64,000 bases of DNA from Pedobacter paludis (GTDB taxonomy: Bacteria > Bacteroidota > Bacteroidia > Sphingobacteriales > Sphingobacteriaceae): the NCBI RefSeq assembly GCF_003173575.1, contig NZ_QGNY01000005.1:310001-374000 (forward strand), given 5' to 3'. The notes under the pieces were generated by a model. The model saw only the letters and a list, made by a program, of their open reading frames with translations, had not been told where the DNA came from and ran no database searches. Numbering within the stretch: position 1 is the first letter of the stretch; each line of letters starts with the position of its first letter. The position numbers and the translations under genes were made by a program. Positions 43,206 to 51,827 of this stretch are shown piece after piece.

Positions 43206-43991
43206 ATGCATCCCAACATTACTAAAATTCAGCAGAATATAGCGCCTTTAAGGCAACAGATTATTAACCACAAAGTTTACTCGGCCATTAGCGAAATTGA
43301 AGATCTTCAGATTTTTATGGAACACCATATTTTTGCGGTTTGGGATTTCATGTCGCTTTTAAAAGCTTTGCAAATCAATTTAACCTGTACAACTTTACCA
43401 TGGTTTCCGGTTGGCGATGCTGTTACACGTCAGTTGATAAATGAAATTGTTGCAGGCGAAGAAAGTGATGTTGATGCCGATGGAAATATAAAAAGCCATT
43501 TCGAGCTGTATTTAGATGCCATGAAACAGTGTGGCGCAAACGTAGAGCCCATAACTAATTTCTTGCATTCTTTACAAAAGGGGCGAGATTTTGATATGGC
43601 TTTTGAGCTTGCTCAGGTTCCGTTTGCGGCCAAAGATTTTGTTAATTCTACCTTCGAAACCATTAACAGCAACAAGGCGCATCTGCAGGCAGCAAGCTTT
43701 ACCTTTGGAAGAGAAGATTTAATTCCGAACATGTTCTTTAGTATGGTAAACGATTTAAATAGCACCCAACCGGATAAGGTCTCTATTTTTAAATATTACT
43801 TAGAACGCCATATCGAAGTTGATGGAGATCACCATAGTCATTTAGCTTTATCTATGACAGAAAAACTTTGTTCGAACGATGAAAATTTCTGGCTCGAAGC
43901 AGAAGAAACAACTAAAATAGCTTTGCAGAAAAGAATAGATTTGTGGGATGCTGCATATGTAGCTATTGCGAACAGAAAAGTTTTTGCCTAG
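43206..43991 (+). CDS. DUF3050 family protein
   Basis: 261 aa, mainly helical. DUF3050 proteins have a haem-oxygenase-like fold; the His pairs in FMEHHIFAVWDFM (~38-50) and in EVDGDHHSHLAL (~217-228) sit where metal or cofactor ligands are found in that superfamily, so metal-dependent oxidase activity is possible but unproven. No signal peptide. The start at 43206 is followed at once by the conserved N-terminal helix. A -7-like box TAGATTTG is seen at 43136. Next gene, 131 bp downstream, is another putative oxygenase; a joint role is conceivable but not shown. Confidence 0.88.
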   Translation: MHPNITKIQQNIAPLRQQIINHKVYSAISEIEDLQIFMEHHIFAVWDFMSLLKALQINLTCTTLPWFPVGDAVTRQLINEIVAGEESDVDADGNIKSHFELYLDAMKQCGANVEPITNFLHSLQKGRDFDMAFELAQVPFAAKDFVNSTFETINSNKAHLQAASFTFGREDLIPNMFFSMVNDLNSTQPDKVSIFKYYLERHIEVDGDHHSHLALSMTEKLCSNDENFWLEAEETTKIALQKRIDLWDAAYVAIANRKVFA

Positions 43992-44122
43992 CAGTAATCA
44001 AGTGTTAACAAAGTATTAATTTCCAATTAAGTAATTTTCGTCACATTTATTCCCGGATATTCAATTTGTAAAATAAAATTTACACATTTGTTATTCGGCC
44101 ACAAATAACCGATTTTAAGCGC

Positions 44123-45001
44123 ATGAGTTTCATTTTAAAACCAGTAGACATCGTCGAGAGTATTACTCCAGAAGATTTTAAAAAAAATTATCTGAAAACA
44201 AAACGCCCATTAGTAATTAGAGGCTTAACTAAAGATTGGCCTGCAAGAGATAAATGGACAACAGAATATTTAAAAGAAATTGGTGGCGATTTAGAAGTGC
44301 CACTTTATGATAATTCAAAAGCAGATCCATCAAAACCCATTAATGCGGCTACTGCGCATATGAAATTTGGCGATTATCTTGATCTGATTAAACGTGAACC
44401 AACTGAACTGAGAATATTTTTCTTTAATCTGTTTAAAAAAGTTCCAAGCTTAATTAATGATGTAAAAATCCCAAAAGATTTAATGGGTGGTTTTATCGAA
44501 AGCATGCCTGCAATGTTTTTTGGGGGATCTAATTCTGTAACTTTTTTACATTACGATATCGATTTGCCTCATATCTTCCATACCCATTTTGGCGGAAGAA
44601 AACACATTGTTCTTTTTGATAATAAATGGAAAGATAGACTGTATTGCCTACCGAATGCAACTTATGCCTTGGAAGATTACGATGTTGCCAATCCAGATTT
44701 CGAAAAATTTCCAGCTTTAAACGGTGTTGAAGGTTATGAGGTTTTCTTAGAACACGGCGATACTTTATTTATGCCTACAGGAATGTGGCACTGGATGAAA
44801 TATTTGGATGGTTCCTTTTCATTAAGCTTACGTGCCTGGGATCAATCTATTACCCGTAAGGTAGCAAGTGTTTGGAGTTTGTTTACCCACGGTGCGATTG
44901 ATAGTTTGATAAAAATGACTTTTAAAGAAAAGTACGCACACTGGAGAGAGAAAAAAGCGGTAAAAATTGCTGAAAAAGCATTGGCTAACGGCAGACCATA
45001 A
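44123..45001 (+). CDS. Cupin-like (JmjC-type) 2-oxoglutarate/Fe(II)-dependent oxygenase
   Basis: 292 aa, Cupin_8/JmjC-like. The N-terminal lead RPLVIRGLTKDWPA is typical. The iron-binding facial triad fits HYDID (HxD, residues ~141-145) and a distal His in MPTGMWHWMKYL; the conserved Lys/Arg for 2-oxoglutarate is likely in GGRKHIVLF. Family members hydroxylate amino-acid side chains or small molecules; the target here is unknown. The C-terminal ~50 residues are a basic helix. Stand-alone gene, followed by a strong terminator. Confidence 0.9.
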   Translation: MSFILKPVDIVESITPEDFKKNYLKTKRPLVIRGLTKDWPARDKWTTEYLKEIGGDLEVPLYDNSKADPSKPINAATAHMKFGDYLDLIKREPTELRIFFFNLFKKVPSLINDVKIPKDLMGGFIESMPAMFFGGSNSVTFLHYDIDLPHIFHTHFGGRKHIVLFDNKWKDRLYCLPNATYALEDYDVANPDFEKFPALNGVEGYEVFLEHGDTLFMPTGMWHWMKYLDGSFSLSLRAWDQSITRKVASVWSLFTHGAIDSLIKMTFKEKYAHWREKKAVKIAEKALANGRP

Positions 45002-45051
45002 AATAATACCTTTCCAACTTCGTTTAAAGAATTTGGGGAAAGCAATTTCAG

Positions 45052-45084
45052 CGGGGTTATCGATATATCGATAGCCCCGTTTTT
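45052..45084 (+). terminator. Terminator of the cupin-like gene
   Basis: CGGGGTTATCGAT region pairs with ATCGATAGCCCCG (one G-U), then TTTTTA. Confidence 0.85.
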
Positions 45085-45178
45085 ATTATCAAAACTATCG
45101 GATACAACTTAACCCAATCGAAACACATATTGCACTTGTTTCTAACTTGCGTATTTTAGCCCAATCATATATAGAAAA

Positions 45179-45793
45179 ATGGAAAACGAGATACTTACTG
45201 AAAAACAAAAAATGCTAGCAGGCAAAGCATACCAAGCTGGTGGCACAGAACTTTCAAAGGAGAGATTAAAGGCAAGGGAAATCGTTTTCGAATTTAATAA
45301 CCTTGCTCCCAAGTTCATTAAACAACGCAAAGAACTATTAAAAAGGCTATTTGGTAAAACCGAAAAGATGTTTTACGTAGAACCTCCCTTTCGTTGCGAT
45401 TATGGTTATAACATTGAAATTGGAGATAATTTTTATGCAAACTTTAACCTTGTTATTTTAGATTGTGCCAAAGTAAGCATTGGCAATAATGTTTTTATTG
45501 CGCCAAATGTGTCGATTTATACGGCCGGCCACCCTATACATGCACATCTTCGCGATCAGGAATTTGAATGGGCTCAAGAAATTACAATTGGAAACAGTGT
45601 TTGGATCGGCGGAAATGTAGTTATAAATCCAGGGGTAAAAATCGGCTCAAATGTGGTTATCGGTTCAGGAAGCATAGTTACAAGAGATGTTCCGGATAAT
45701 GTTTTCGCTGCCGGAAATCCATGTAGAATTATCCGTCAGATTACAGATGAAGACAAAGATTTTTATTATAAGGGTTTTAAATTGGGGGAATAG
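45179..45793 (+). CDS. Sugar O-acetyltransferase (maltose/galactoside acetyltransferase family)
   Basis: 204 aa. An N-terminal Mac domain (residues ~3-58, EKQKMLAGKAYQAG) precedes a left-handed beta-helix of hexapeptide repeats (about 75-185; for example IGNNVFIAPNV, IGNSVWIGGNVVI, GVKIGSNVVIGSGSIV). The catalytic His is in YTAGHPIHAH. It uses acetyl-CoA to acetylate a sugar hydroxyl, thought to help detoxify non-metabolised sugars. Full length, no oddities. It is followed by a REP-like palindrome and a convergent DUF4440 gene. Confidence 0.93.
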   Translation: MENEILTEKQKMLAGKAYQAGGTELSKERLKAREIVFEFNNLAPKFIKQRKELLKRLFGKTEKMFYVEPPFRCDYGYNIEIGDNFYANFNLVILDCAKVSIGNNVFIAPNVSIYTAGHPIHAHLRDQEFEWAQEITIGNSVWIGGNVVINPGVKIGSNVVIGSGSIVTRDVPDNVFAAGNPCRIIRQITDEDKDFYYKGFKLGE

Positions 45794-45802
45794 TTTCTCA
45801 AC

Positions 45803-45856
45803 TTGTCATCTCGAGCTTGTCGAAAGATATGGTATTCGACAAGCTCAGGCTGACAA
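45803..45856. repeat. REP-type palindrome between acetyltransferase and DUF4440 genes
   Basis: TTGTCA...TCGAGCTTGTCGAA, spacer AGATATGGTA, then TTCGACAAGCTCA...TGACAA: an inverted pair of the unit also seen singly at 19841-19860 and 22513-22525. Confidence 0.75.
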
Positions 45857-45908
45857 CATGAGCATTCTCGGCCATTTTCCACCTTCCCTCCTGCATCTTA
45901 AATTTATC

Positions 45909-46334
45909 CTAACTCGAATGGTCTACAATTATTTTCCACTGTCCATTAATTTTCTTAAACAGCAAGGTAAAGAAACCTTTAAGTTCATCTTTATCACGCT
46001 TAACATTCCAACTACCCAAAACAAAGGCAACATCTTTACCTAAAAAATCTACTTTCTTTATGCCAAAAGATAAGTAGCCCATTGCAGATTTATCAGGATA
46101 ACCACGCTTGTAATTATCTAAAGTTTTTTGCCACCCATAAGTTGGTCCGCTTTTACCAACAAAAAGTAAGCTGTCGCTTTTGGCATAACCTTGCATGTAG
46201 GCTACAACATCGCCCTTATTCCATTCCTGTCTTTGATTTTCGAGCACGTTAAGTATGGCTTGTTTATCTTTTGGTGTTTGTGCAAAAGTGTTAGTAGCAA
46301 TTAAGCATAATACGGTTACTAAAATTTTTCTCAT
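45909..46334 (-). CDS. Exported DUF4440 / SnoaL-like protein
   Basis: 141 aa from the ATG at 46334 (MRKILVTVL); starts at 46346 or 46343 would add 3-4 residues and are equally compatible with a signal peptide (ending TNTFAQ). The mature part is one NTF2-like alpha+beta cone: helix KQAILNVLENQRQEWNKGD, then strands with GYAKSDSLLFVG, VAFVLGSWNV, GFFTLLFKKI and a final GQWKIIVDHSS. Such folds serve as small enzymes or binding pockets; no active-site assignment is possible here. Divergent from the PfkB kinase gene with a 91-bp spacer. Confidence 0.88.
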   Translation of the reverse strand: MRKILVTVLCLIATNTFAQTPKDKQAILNVLENQRQEWNKGDVVAYMQGYAKSDSLLFVGKSGPTYGWQKTLDNYKRGYPDKSAMGYLSFGIKKVDFLGKDVAFVLGSWNVKRDKDELKGFFTLLFKKINGQWKIIVDHSS

Positions 46335-46425
46335 GTTGAGCATCATAATTATAATTTAAAGATATTAAAACATTTATTTCTTTACGCCGGTAAAAATTGT
46401 TTCTTTACATTTCCAAAATTAATCC

Positions 46426-47307
46426 ATGCAAAATAAAGTTATCACAATAGGCGAAATACTTTGGGATGTTTTCCCAGAAGGCAAAAAAGCAGGCGGCTCC
46501 AGTATGAACGTTGCCCTTAATCTACACAAGCAAAGTATAGATAGCGGTTTTATTAGCGCTGTTGGCGATGATGATAATGGAAAAGAGTTATTAAGCTTTC
46601 TTGATTCGAACCATTTTACAACGGATTTAATTGAAGTAAATGAGGAATTGCCTACGAGCACCGTAGTTGTTCAGCTCGATGAAAACCATCAGGCAACATA
46701 TACGATAAAACAACCTGTTGCCTGGGATGATATAAAAATTACCGATGATAATATCGAGGCCGTTAAACAAGCTGATGCATTGGTGTATTGTAGTTTAACT
46801 TGCCGTGATGAAAGATCAAAGAAAACAATACTTGAGCTTTTAGAAAATGCCAAAACCAAAATCTTCGACATTAATCTTCGTGCGCCTTTTTTTGAAAAGG
46901 ATTTAATCGATCAACTTTTAAAAAAGGCTGATATTTTAAAAATTAACGAAGACGAAATTATTTGGGTTCGCGATACTTTTGGTTTGACGGGCAATACGGA
47001 TGAACAAATTTTAAAACAGCTATCGGCACAATTCAACATCGAAATTATTTGTTTAACCCTAGGCGGTAAAGGTGCCTGCGTTTTAAAAGATGGGAAATTG
47101 TTTAAGCATGCGGGCTACAAAGTTCAGGTTGCAGATACTGTTGGCGCAGGCGATGCTTTCTTGGCCACTTTTATTGCTTGTTATTTGCAGGGCTACCCAA
47201 TGGAAACCACTTTAGATAATGCCTGTAAGGTTGGTGCTTTTGTAGCATCTCAATCTGGCGCAAACCCTGAGTATAACAAGAAGATTTACCATATGGCGTT
47301 GGGGTAG
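46426..47307 (+). CDS. PfkB-family carbohydrate kinase (fructokinase-like)
   Basis: 293 aa. Ribokinase/PfkB fold: N-terminal GEILWDVFPEGKKAGGSSMNVA, ADP/ATP-binding signature DTVGAGDAF with the catalytic Asp, and INEDEI plus LTLGGKGACV. The N-terminal pattern (GE.LWD..P) is seen in fructokinases, so D-fructose is a reasonable guess for the substrate, but specificity is not proven. Length is normal. It stands alone, with REP-like sequences downstream. Confidence 0.9.
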   Translation: MQNKVITIGEILWDVFPEGKKAGGSSMNVALNLHKQSIDSGFISAVGDDDNGKELLSFLDSNHFTTDLIEVNEELPTSTVVVQLDENHQATYTIKQPVAWDDIKITDDNIEAVKQADALVYCSLTCRDERSKKTILELLENAKTKIFDINLRAPFFEKDLIDQLLKKADILKINEDEIIWVRDTFGLTGNTDEQILKQLSAQFNIEIICLTLGGKGACVLKDGKLFKHAGYKVQVADTVGAGDAFLATFIACYLQGYPMETTLDNACKVGAFVASQSGANPEYNKKIYHMALG

Positions 47308-47334
47308 TTTCTGCTACGGAAAATTATTATCTCG

Positions 47335-47412
47335 TGATTGCGAGCACAAAGCAATCGTAAAGCTATGGGTTTTTATATCGATCATAGTAAGATTGCTTCG
47401 TAGCTCGCAATG
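47335..47412. repeat. REP-type inverted pair
   Basis: ATTGCGAGCACAAAGCAATC and, ~40 bp later, GATTGCTTCGTAGCTCGCAA form a long interrupted hairpin. Similar ATTGCGAG/GATTGCTTCG repeats are known to be frequent in Bacteroidota intergenic regions (from general knowledge). Confidence 0.65.
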
Positions 47413-47497
47413 AAGGCCGCATAAAGGCTTTAACATCAATTCATTGCCGTGGACCAGTCAACGGTTACAAGTTTTATTAGACATCCTAATTAGTACG

Positions 47498-47609
47498 TTG
47501 GGTTTTGCGTTAGGGATTGTAAGGGTTCAGTACCGATTTTTCATCGGTACCGTAGCGTAGCGAAGCCCTGAAAAGCCCGACCCTTGCGCAGCTTGGGGAA
47601 CGCCCAAAT
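47498..47609. repeat. Dispersed ~112-bp structured repeat, copy B
   Basis: Starts GTTGGGTTTTGCGT, has central hairpin GTACCGAT-TTTTC-ATCGGTAC, block GACCCTTGCGCAGCTTGG (47579-47596) and ends CGCCCAAAT. Same architecture as copy A at 31239-31352, with compensatory changes in the central stem. Confidence 0.8.
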
Positions 47610-47720
47610 TAGTTTTCGGTAGGCAGTATCGGCTTTCGGCTAGCCACTCCAAATATGACACCCCGCTTAAATTAATCCAAATCGAAACTTTTATCTTTAG
47701 TAATCCGTTAATACAATTAC

Positions 47721-48818
47721 ATGAGAGGTTTTCGTTTTTCTGATTATAAGCCCGGCGATACGCCAAAGGGTGGGTTCGATGAGTTGCTGAAATTATTTAG
47801 CGAATTGCTAAATTATACTTCAGGCGATGCAGCTGAGGCATTAAGCTGGCTTAACGAACTCGACAAACAATATAAATTAACCAATAATGATTACGGTATT
47901 GGGAATTTTATCGACGACCTTAAAGATAAAGGCTACCTGACTGAAGATAATCAATCGGGAGAGTTTAAAATTACAGCCAAAACGGAGCAAACAATTCGTA
48001 AATCTGCCCTAGATGAAATTTTTGGAAAGCTGAAAAAATCGGGTCGCGGAAATCACAATAGCAACCAAAGTGGCATTGGCGAAGAAAAAAATGCAGACAG
48101 ACGAGAATATAGTTTCGGCGATAGTCTGGACCAGATCGACATGACGGCCTCTATCCAAAATGCTCAGATTAACCACGGAATAGGCGATTTTACATTAACA
48201 GACAGGGATTTAGAGGTTGAAGAAAAGGATTTCAAAACCCTGACTTCTACGGTGTTGATGATTGATATTTCGCACTCGATGATTTTATACGGTGAGGACA
48301 GAATTACGCCCGCAAAAAAAGTGGCGATGGCTCTGGCCGAACTCATTAAAACAAAATATCCGAAAGATACACTGGATATTGTAGTTTTCGGAAATGATGC
48401 CTGGCCAATAACGGTTAAAGATTTGCCTTATTTACAGGTTGGCCCGTACCATACCAATACTTATGCAGGTTTGGAATTGGCGGCAGATTTACTGCGAAGA
48501 AGAAAAACGCATAACAAGCAAATTTTTATGATTACAGATGGGAAACCAACCTGTTTAAAAGAAAATGGCAAGTATTATAAAAACAGTATGGGTTTGGATA
48601 GAAAGGTGATTAACAAAACCTTAAATATGGCGGCCCAATGCAAGCGTTTGAAAATTCCCATTACCACGTTTATGATTGCCAAAGATCCTTACTTACAACA
48701 GTTTGTGCGCCAGTTTACTGAAATTAACGGCGGAAGGGCTTTCTATAGTTCGCTAAACGGATTGGGTGAATACATTTTTGAAGATTACATTAAGAACAGA
48801 AGAAAAACAGTTAAATAG
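47721..48818 (+). CDS. VWA-domain protein (partner of MoxR-type ATPase)
   Basis: 365 aa, cytosolic (no signal peptide). The C-terminal half (about 172-355) is a von Willebrand A domain with a MIDAS motif DISHSM (DxSxS with His in the middle) and a downstream ITDGKPT Asp; the Thr position is probably NTYAG. The N-terminal half is helical with a polar Asn/Gly linker (~115-130). VWA proteins next to MoxR-type AAA+ ATPases act as substrate adaptors for metal insertion or protein remodelling. The ATPase follows 88 bp downstream, separated by a heptad palindrome. Confidence 0.9.
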   Translation: MRGFRFSDYKPGDTPKGGFDELLKLFSELLNYTSGDAAEALSWLNELDKQYKLTNNDYGIGNFIDDLKDKGYLTEDNQSGEFKITAKTEQTIRKSALDEIFGKLKKSGRGNHNSNQSGIGEEKNADRREYSFGDSLDQIDMTASIQNAQINHGIGDFTLTDRDLEVEEKDFKTLTSTVLMIDISHSMILYGEDRITPAKKVAMALAELIKTKYPKDTLDIVVFGNDAWPITVKDLPYLQVGPYHTNTYAGLELAADLLRRRKTHNKQIFMITDGKPTCLKENGKYYKNSMGLDRKVINKTLNMAAQCKRLKIPITTFMIAKDPYLQQFVRQFTEINGGRAFYSSLNGLGEYIFEDYIKNRRKTVK

Positions 48819-48891
48819 ATAAAAGAACAAAGATCAAGGAACAATGGTCATTCGATTATGCCGAATGGTCTTTGTTCTTTGCTCTTTTATC
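48818..48891. repeat. Heptad-repeat palindrome between VWA and MoxR-type genes
   Basis: Left arm AAAGAAC, AAAGATC, AAGGAAC, AATGGTC; right arm in reverse complement AAAGAGC, AAAGAAC, AAAGACC, ATT. 7-bp units, loop near ATTATG; outermost GATAAAAGA/TCTTTTATC-type pairing is nearly perfect. Confidence 0.7.
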
Positions 48892-48906
48892 CTACTCAAA
48901 TAAAAG

Positions 48907-50394
48907 ATGCGAAACACAACTTTAGGCCAATTAAAGGCAACAAATTATAAATCAAGAAGCGTTAAAGAAGAACTGAGAGAAAATCTGATTAAGGTTCTCA
49001 GAGATAAAAAAACTGAATTTGAGGGCATTATCGGTTACGATGAAACGGTAATCCCTGAGTTACAGACAGCAATCCTTTCTCGCCATAACATTTTACTTTT
49101 AGGTTTACGCGGTCAGGCGAAAACACGTATTGCCCGCTTAATGGTTAACTTATTGGATGAATATGTTCCATATGTTGCCGGAAGCGAAATTTTTGATGAT
49201 CCGTTGAATCCTATTTCATGGTATGCAAAAAACGAGATTGAAACCAAAGGCGATGCTACTGAAATTGCCTGGTTACACCGCAGCGAACGTTATACCGAAA
49301 AATTAGCTACGCCCGATGTTACCGTTGCCGATTTGATTGGCGATGTTGACCCCATTAAAGCAGCAACATTAAAGTTGACTTATAACGATGAACGGGTAAT
49401 CCATTTTGGGTTAATTCCTAGAGCGCATAGAAGCATTTTTGTAATTAACGAACTGCCCGATTTGCAGGCAAGAATTCAGGTTGCATTGTTTAATATGTTG
49501 CAAGAAAAGGATATCCAAATCCGTGGTTTTAAACTGCGATTGCCTTTGGATATTCAGTTTGTTTTTACAGCAAATCCCGAAGATTACACCAACCGCGGAA
49601 GCATTGTTACGCCTTTAAAAGACAGAATTGAAAGTCAGATTTTAACCCATTATCCTAAGAGCATCGAAATTTCGCGTAAAATTACTTTCCAGGAGGCGAA
49701 GTTAACCGATGAACAAAAAACAAATATCGAAGCGGATGGATTGGTAAAAGATTTGGTAGAACAAATTGCCTTCGAGGCTCGTAAAAGTGAGTATATCGAC
49801 CAGAAATCTGGCGTTTCGGCAAGGTTAACCATTTCGGCTTACGAGAATTTAATCAGCACTGCTGAACGCAGAATGTTAATTTCAGGCGAAAAAAACACAG
49901 TTGTTCGTTTGGCAGATTTAGCAGGAATTATCCCTGCGATAACAGGTAAAATAGAATTGGTTTACGAAGGTGAATTGGAAGGGCCAGCGCATGTTGCTAC
50001 AACCTTAATTGGCAAAGCGGTTAAAACTTTGTTTGCCCGTTATTTCCCTGATCCAGAGAAAGCAAAGAAAAGCAAAACCGCAAATCCTTATACCGAAATT
50101 ACCGAATGGTTTACCGAGGGAAATAATTTGGATGTTACCGATACCCTAACAAATGCTCAATACAAAAAAGCGTTGATGGCAGTGCCGAGTCTTTATGATT
50201 TGGTTAAGAAATTCCATCCAAAGCTGAGTGAAAATCAGACCCTACTTTTAATGGAATTTGTACTCCATGGATTGGCAGAATACTCGCAATTGAGTAAAAA
50301 CTTCTTAAATGGAGGCTTCGGTTTCAGTGATATGTTTGGCAGTTTGTTTAACGCCGAATTTGATGAGGAAGAGGATGAAGATGATTTTAGATAA
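48907..50394 (+). CDS. MoxR/Mg-chelatase-type AAA+ ATPase
   Basis: 495 aa. AAA+ protein related to the ChlI/MoxR group. The P-loop region reads LLLGLRGQAKTRIA, with Ala at the position of the usual Gly in GKT; Walker B is in IFVINELPDL (with NE rather than DE), and FTANPEDYTNRG is the sensor 1/pre-sensor region typical of chelatase-type ATPases. The C-terminal ~100 residues form a helical lid and an acidic tail (EFDEEEDEDDF). It probably works with the upstream VWA protein as a remodelling pair. Followed by a 15-bp-stem terminator. Confidence 0.9.
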   Translation: MRNTTLGQLKATNYKSRSVKEELRENLIKVLRDKKTEFEGIIGYDETVIPELQTAILSRHNILLLGLRGQAKTRIARLMVNLLDEYVPYVAGSEIFDDPLNPISWYAKNEIETKGDATEIAWLHRSERYTEKLATPDVTVADLIGDVDPIKAATLKLTYNDERVIHFGLIPRAHRSIFVINELPDLQARIQVALFNMLQEKDIQIRGFKLRLPLDIQFVFTANPEDYTNRGSIVTPLKDRIESQILTHYPKSIEISRKITFQEAKLTDEQKTNIEADGLVKDLVEQIAFEARKSEYIDQKSGVSARLTISAYENLISTAERRMLISGEKNTVVRLADLAGIIPAITGKIELVYEGELEGPAHVATTLIGKAVKTLFARYFPDPEKAKKSKTANPYTEITEWFTEGNNLDVTDTLTNAQYKKALMAVPSLYDLVKKFHPKLSENQTLLLMEFVLHGLAEYSQLSKNFLNGGFGFSDMFGSLFNAEFDEEEDEDDFR

Positions 50395-50418
50395 TAATTA
50401 AATAACACAATTTGTTTA

Positions 50419-50470
50419 GCTTTGAATACTTTCTATCCATTGGAGGAAAGTATTCAAAGCTTTTTTATTT
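50419..50470 (+). terminator. Terminator of the VWA-MoxR operon
   Basis: Perfect 15-bp stem GCTTTGAATACTTTC / GAAAGTATTCAAAGC, 12-nt loop, then six T. Confidence 0.92.
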
Positions 50471-50487
50471 ACAACTAGTCCATTGAA

Positions 50488-51732
50488 ATGGGAAGATTAC
50501 CCTTAATAATTGTTGCTTGCATTTTCATTATCGCTTTTGATGTTTACTGTTTTAAAGCAATTGTCTCTGTTTTCAAAAAATGGAAACCATCCACAAAAAA
50601 AATCTTTGGAATTTTATATTGGACATACAGCATTTTACTCATTATTGGCGTATTTGCCGGGATTTACTTAAACCTGTTTCTAACTTTAAGAGCGATTATT
50701 TTAGTGGCGTTCTTTTTAACTGTTGCCTGTAAATTGGCCATGTTGCCGTTTCTGATACTTGATGATTTGCGAAGATTATTCATTAAACTTTTCAGAAAAA
50801 AAGAAGTAATAAAAGACCAACCAATCAGCGAGGCAGAACCGATATCCCGTTCAGAATTTTTAGTTAAAGCAGGTTTGGTGGCCGCTGCCGTTCCTTTAAC
50901 ATCATTAAGCTGGGGCATTATTTCTGGTGCTTACGATTATCAGGTTAGAAGAGTAAATCTTATTCTGCCAAACCTACCAAAGGCTTTTGATGGCATTACC
51001 TTGGGACAGATTTCTGATATTCACTCTGGAAGCTTTTATAATAAAACGGCAGTAAAAGGCGGTGTTGATATGTTGCTTGCCGAAAAACCGGACTTCATAT
51101 TTTTTACCGGTGACTTGGTTAATAATCTAACCAATGAAGTAAGAGATTATCAGGATATTTTCGCAAAGGTTAAAGCACCGCTTGGCGTTTATTCTACCTT
51201 AGGCAATCATGATTATGGCGATTATTATTTTGGAAAGGAATCATCACCAGCAAAAGTTAAAAATCTTCAGGATATTATCGATGTACACAAGGTAATGGGT
51301 TACGATTTATTGATGAATCAAAACCGACGACTTAAAGTTGATGGCGAGGAAATCGGAATTTTAGGGATCGAAAACTGGGGAATGGGTCGTTTTCCCAAAT
51401 ATGGAAAAATGGAATTGGCTGTTCAAAATACTGATGATTTACCAGTTAAATTACTACTAAGCCATGACCCTTCGCACTGGCGTGGCGAAGTTTTACAAAA
51501 ATATCCTCAAATCGATGCGATGTTCAGTGGCCACACTCATGGAATGCAGTTTGGCGTTCGTTTAAAAGAATATCAATGGAGCCCTGTTCAATATATATAC
51601 AAAGAATGGGCGGGCCTATATCAGGAACAGAAACAACAGCTTTACGTAAACGTTGGCTATGGCTTTTTGGGCTATCCGGGTAGGGTTGGGATTTTGCCAG
51701 AGATTACAATTTTTACGTTGAAGAGGGCGTAA
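50488..51732 (+). CDS. Membrane metallophosphoesterase (YkuE/YaeI-like)
   Basis: 414 aa. Four N-terminal hydrophobic segments (about 5-24, 40-60, 66-88 and 128-146) anchor it; a twin-arginine signal is not obvious. The calcineurin-like domain (about 165-400) has all metal motifs: ISDIHSG, TGDLVNN, LGNHDYGDYY, LLSHDP and FSGHTHG. Such proteins hydrolyse phosphomono- or diesters, for example UDP-diacylglucosamine-like lipids, but the substrate is not predictable. Independent gene between the VWA-MoxR terminator and the two-component operon. Confidence 0.92.
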   Translation: MGRLPLIIVACIFIIAFDVYCFKAIVSVFKKWKPSTKKIFGILYWTYSILLIIGVFAGIYLNLFLTLRAIILVAFFLTVACKLAMLPFLILDDLRRLFIKLFRKKEVIKDQPISEAEPISRSEFLVKAGLVAAAVPLTSLSWGIISGAYDYQVRRVNLILPNLPKAFDGITLGQISDIHSGSFYNKTAVKGGVDMLLAEKPDFIFFTGDLVNNLTNEVRDYQDIFAKVKAPLGVYSTLGNHDYGDYYFGKESSPAKVKNLQDIIDVHKVMGYDLLMNQNRRLKVDGEEIGILGIENWGMGRFPKYGKMELAVQNTDDLPVKLLLSHDPSHWRGEVLQKYPQIDAMFSGHTHGMQFGVRLKEYQWSPVQYIYKEWAGLYQEQKQQLYVNVGYGFLGYPGRVGILPEITIFTLKRA

Positions 51733-51827
51733 AAATGAGTGAATTTTGAATGATTAAATGAGTGAATATATTTGCATCACGCCATTACATTCACTCATTC
51801 AATAATTCTCTCATTTAATAATTCATT
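51732..51827. repeat. Inverted repeat of short tandem units after the metallophosphoesterase gene
   Basis: Left arm AATGAGTGAATTTTGAATGA..., right arm ATTCACTCATTCAATAATTC and ATTTAATAATTCATT. Shares CATTCACTCATTCAAT (51788-51803) exactly with the element at 41331-41346. It lies between convergent genes and may also terminate them. Confidence 0.6.

Larger units (their letters stand above)
47308..47720. other. Repeat-rich spacer between PfkB kinase and VWA genes
   Basis: Holds two unrelated dispersed elements, a REP-like inverted pair (47335-47412) and copy B of the 112-114-bp structured repeat (47498-47609), then ~110 bp that includes a TATCTTTA box (47692-47699) in front of the VWA gene. 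No coding region supported. Confidence 0.65.

Noticed and set aside
45687..46043. 118-codon plus-strand frame after the acetyltransferase
   Set aside because: It overlaps the acetyltransferase end, a REP palindrome and the antisense of the DUF4440 gene; the composition is that of noncoding and antisense sequence.
47527..47766. 79-codon minus-strand frame across copy B of the dispersed repeat
   Set aside because: Formed mainly by repeat sequence and the antisense of the VWA gene start; no evidence of a protein.
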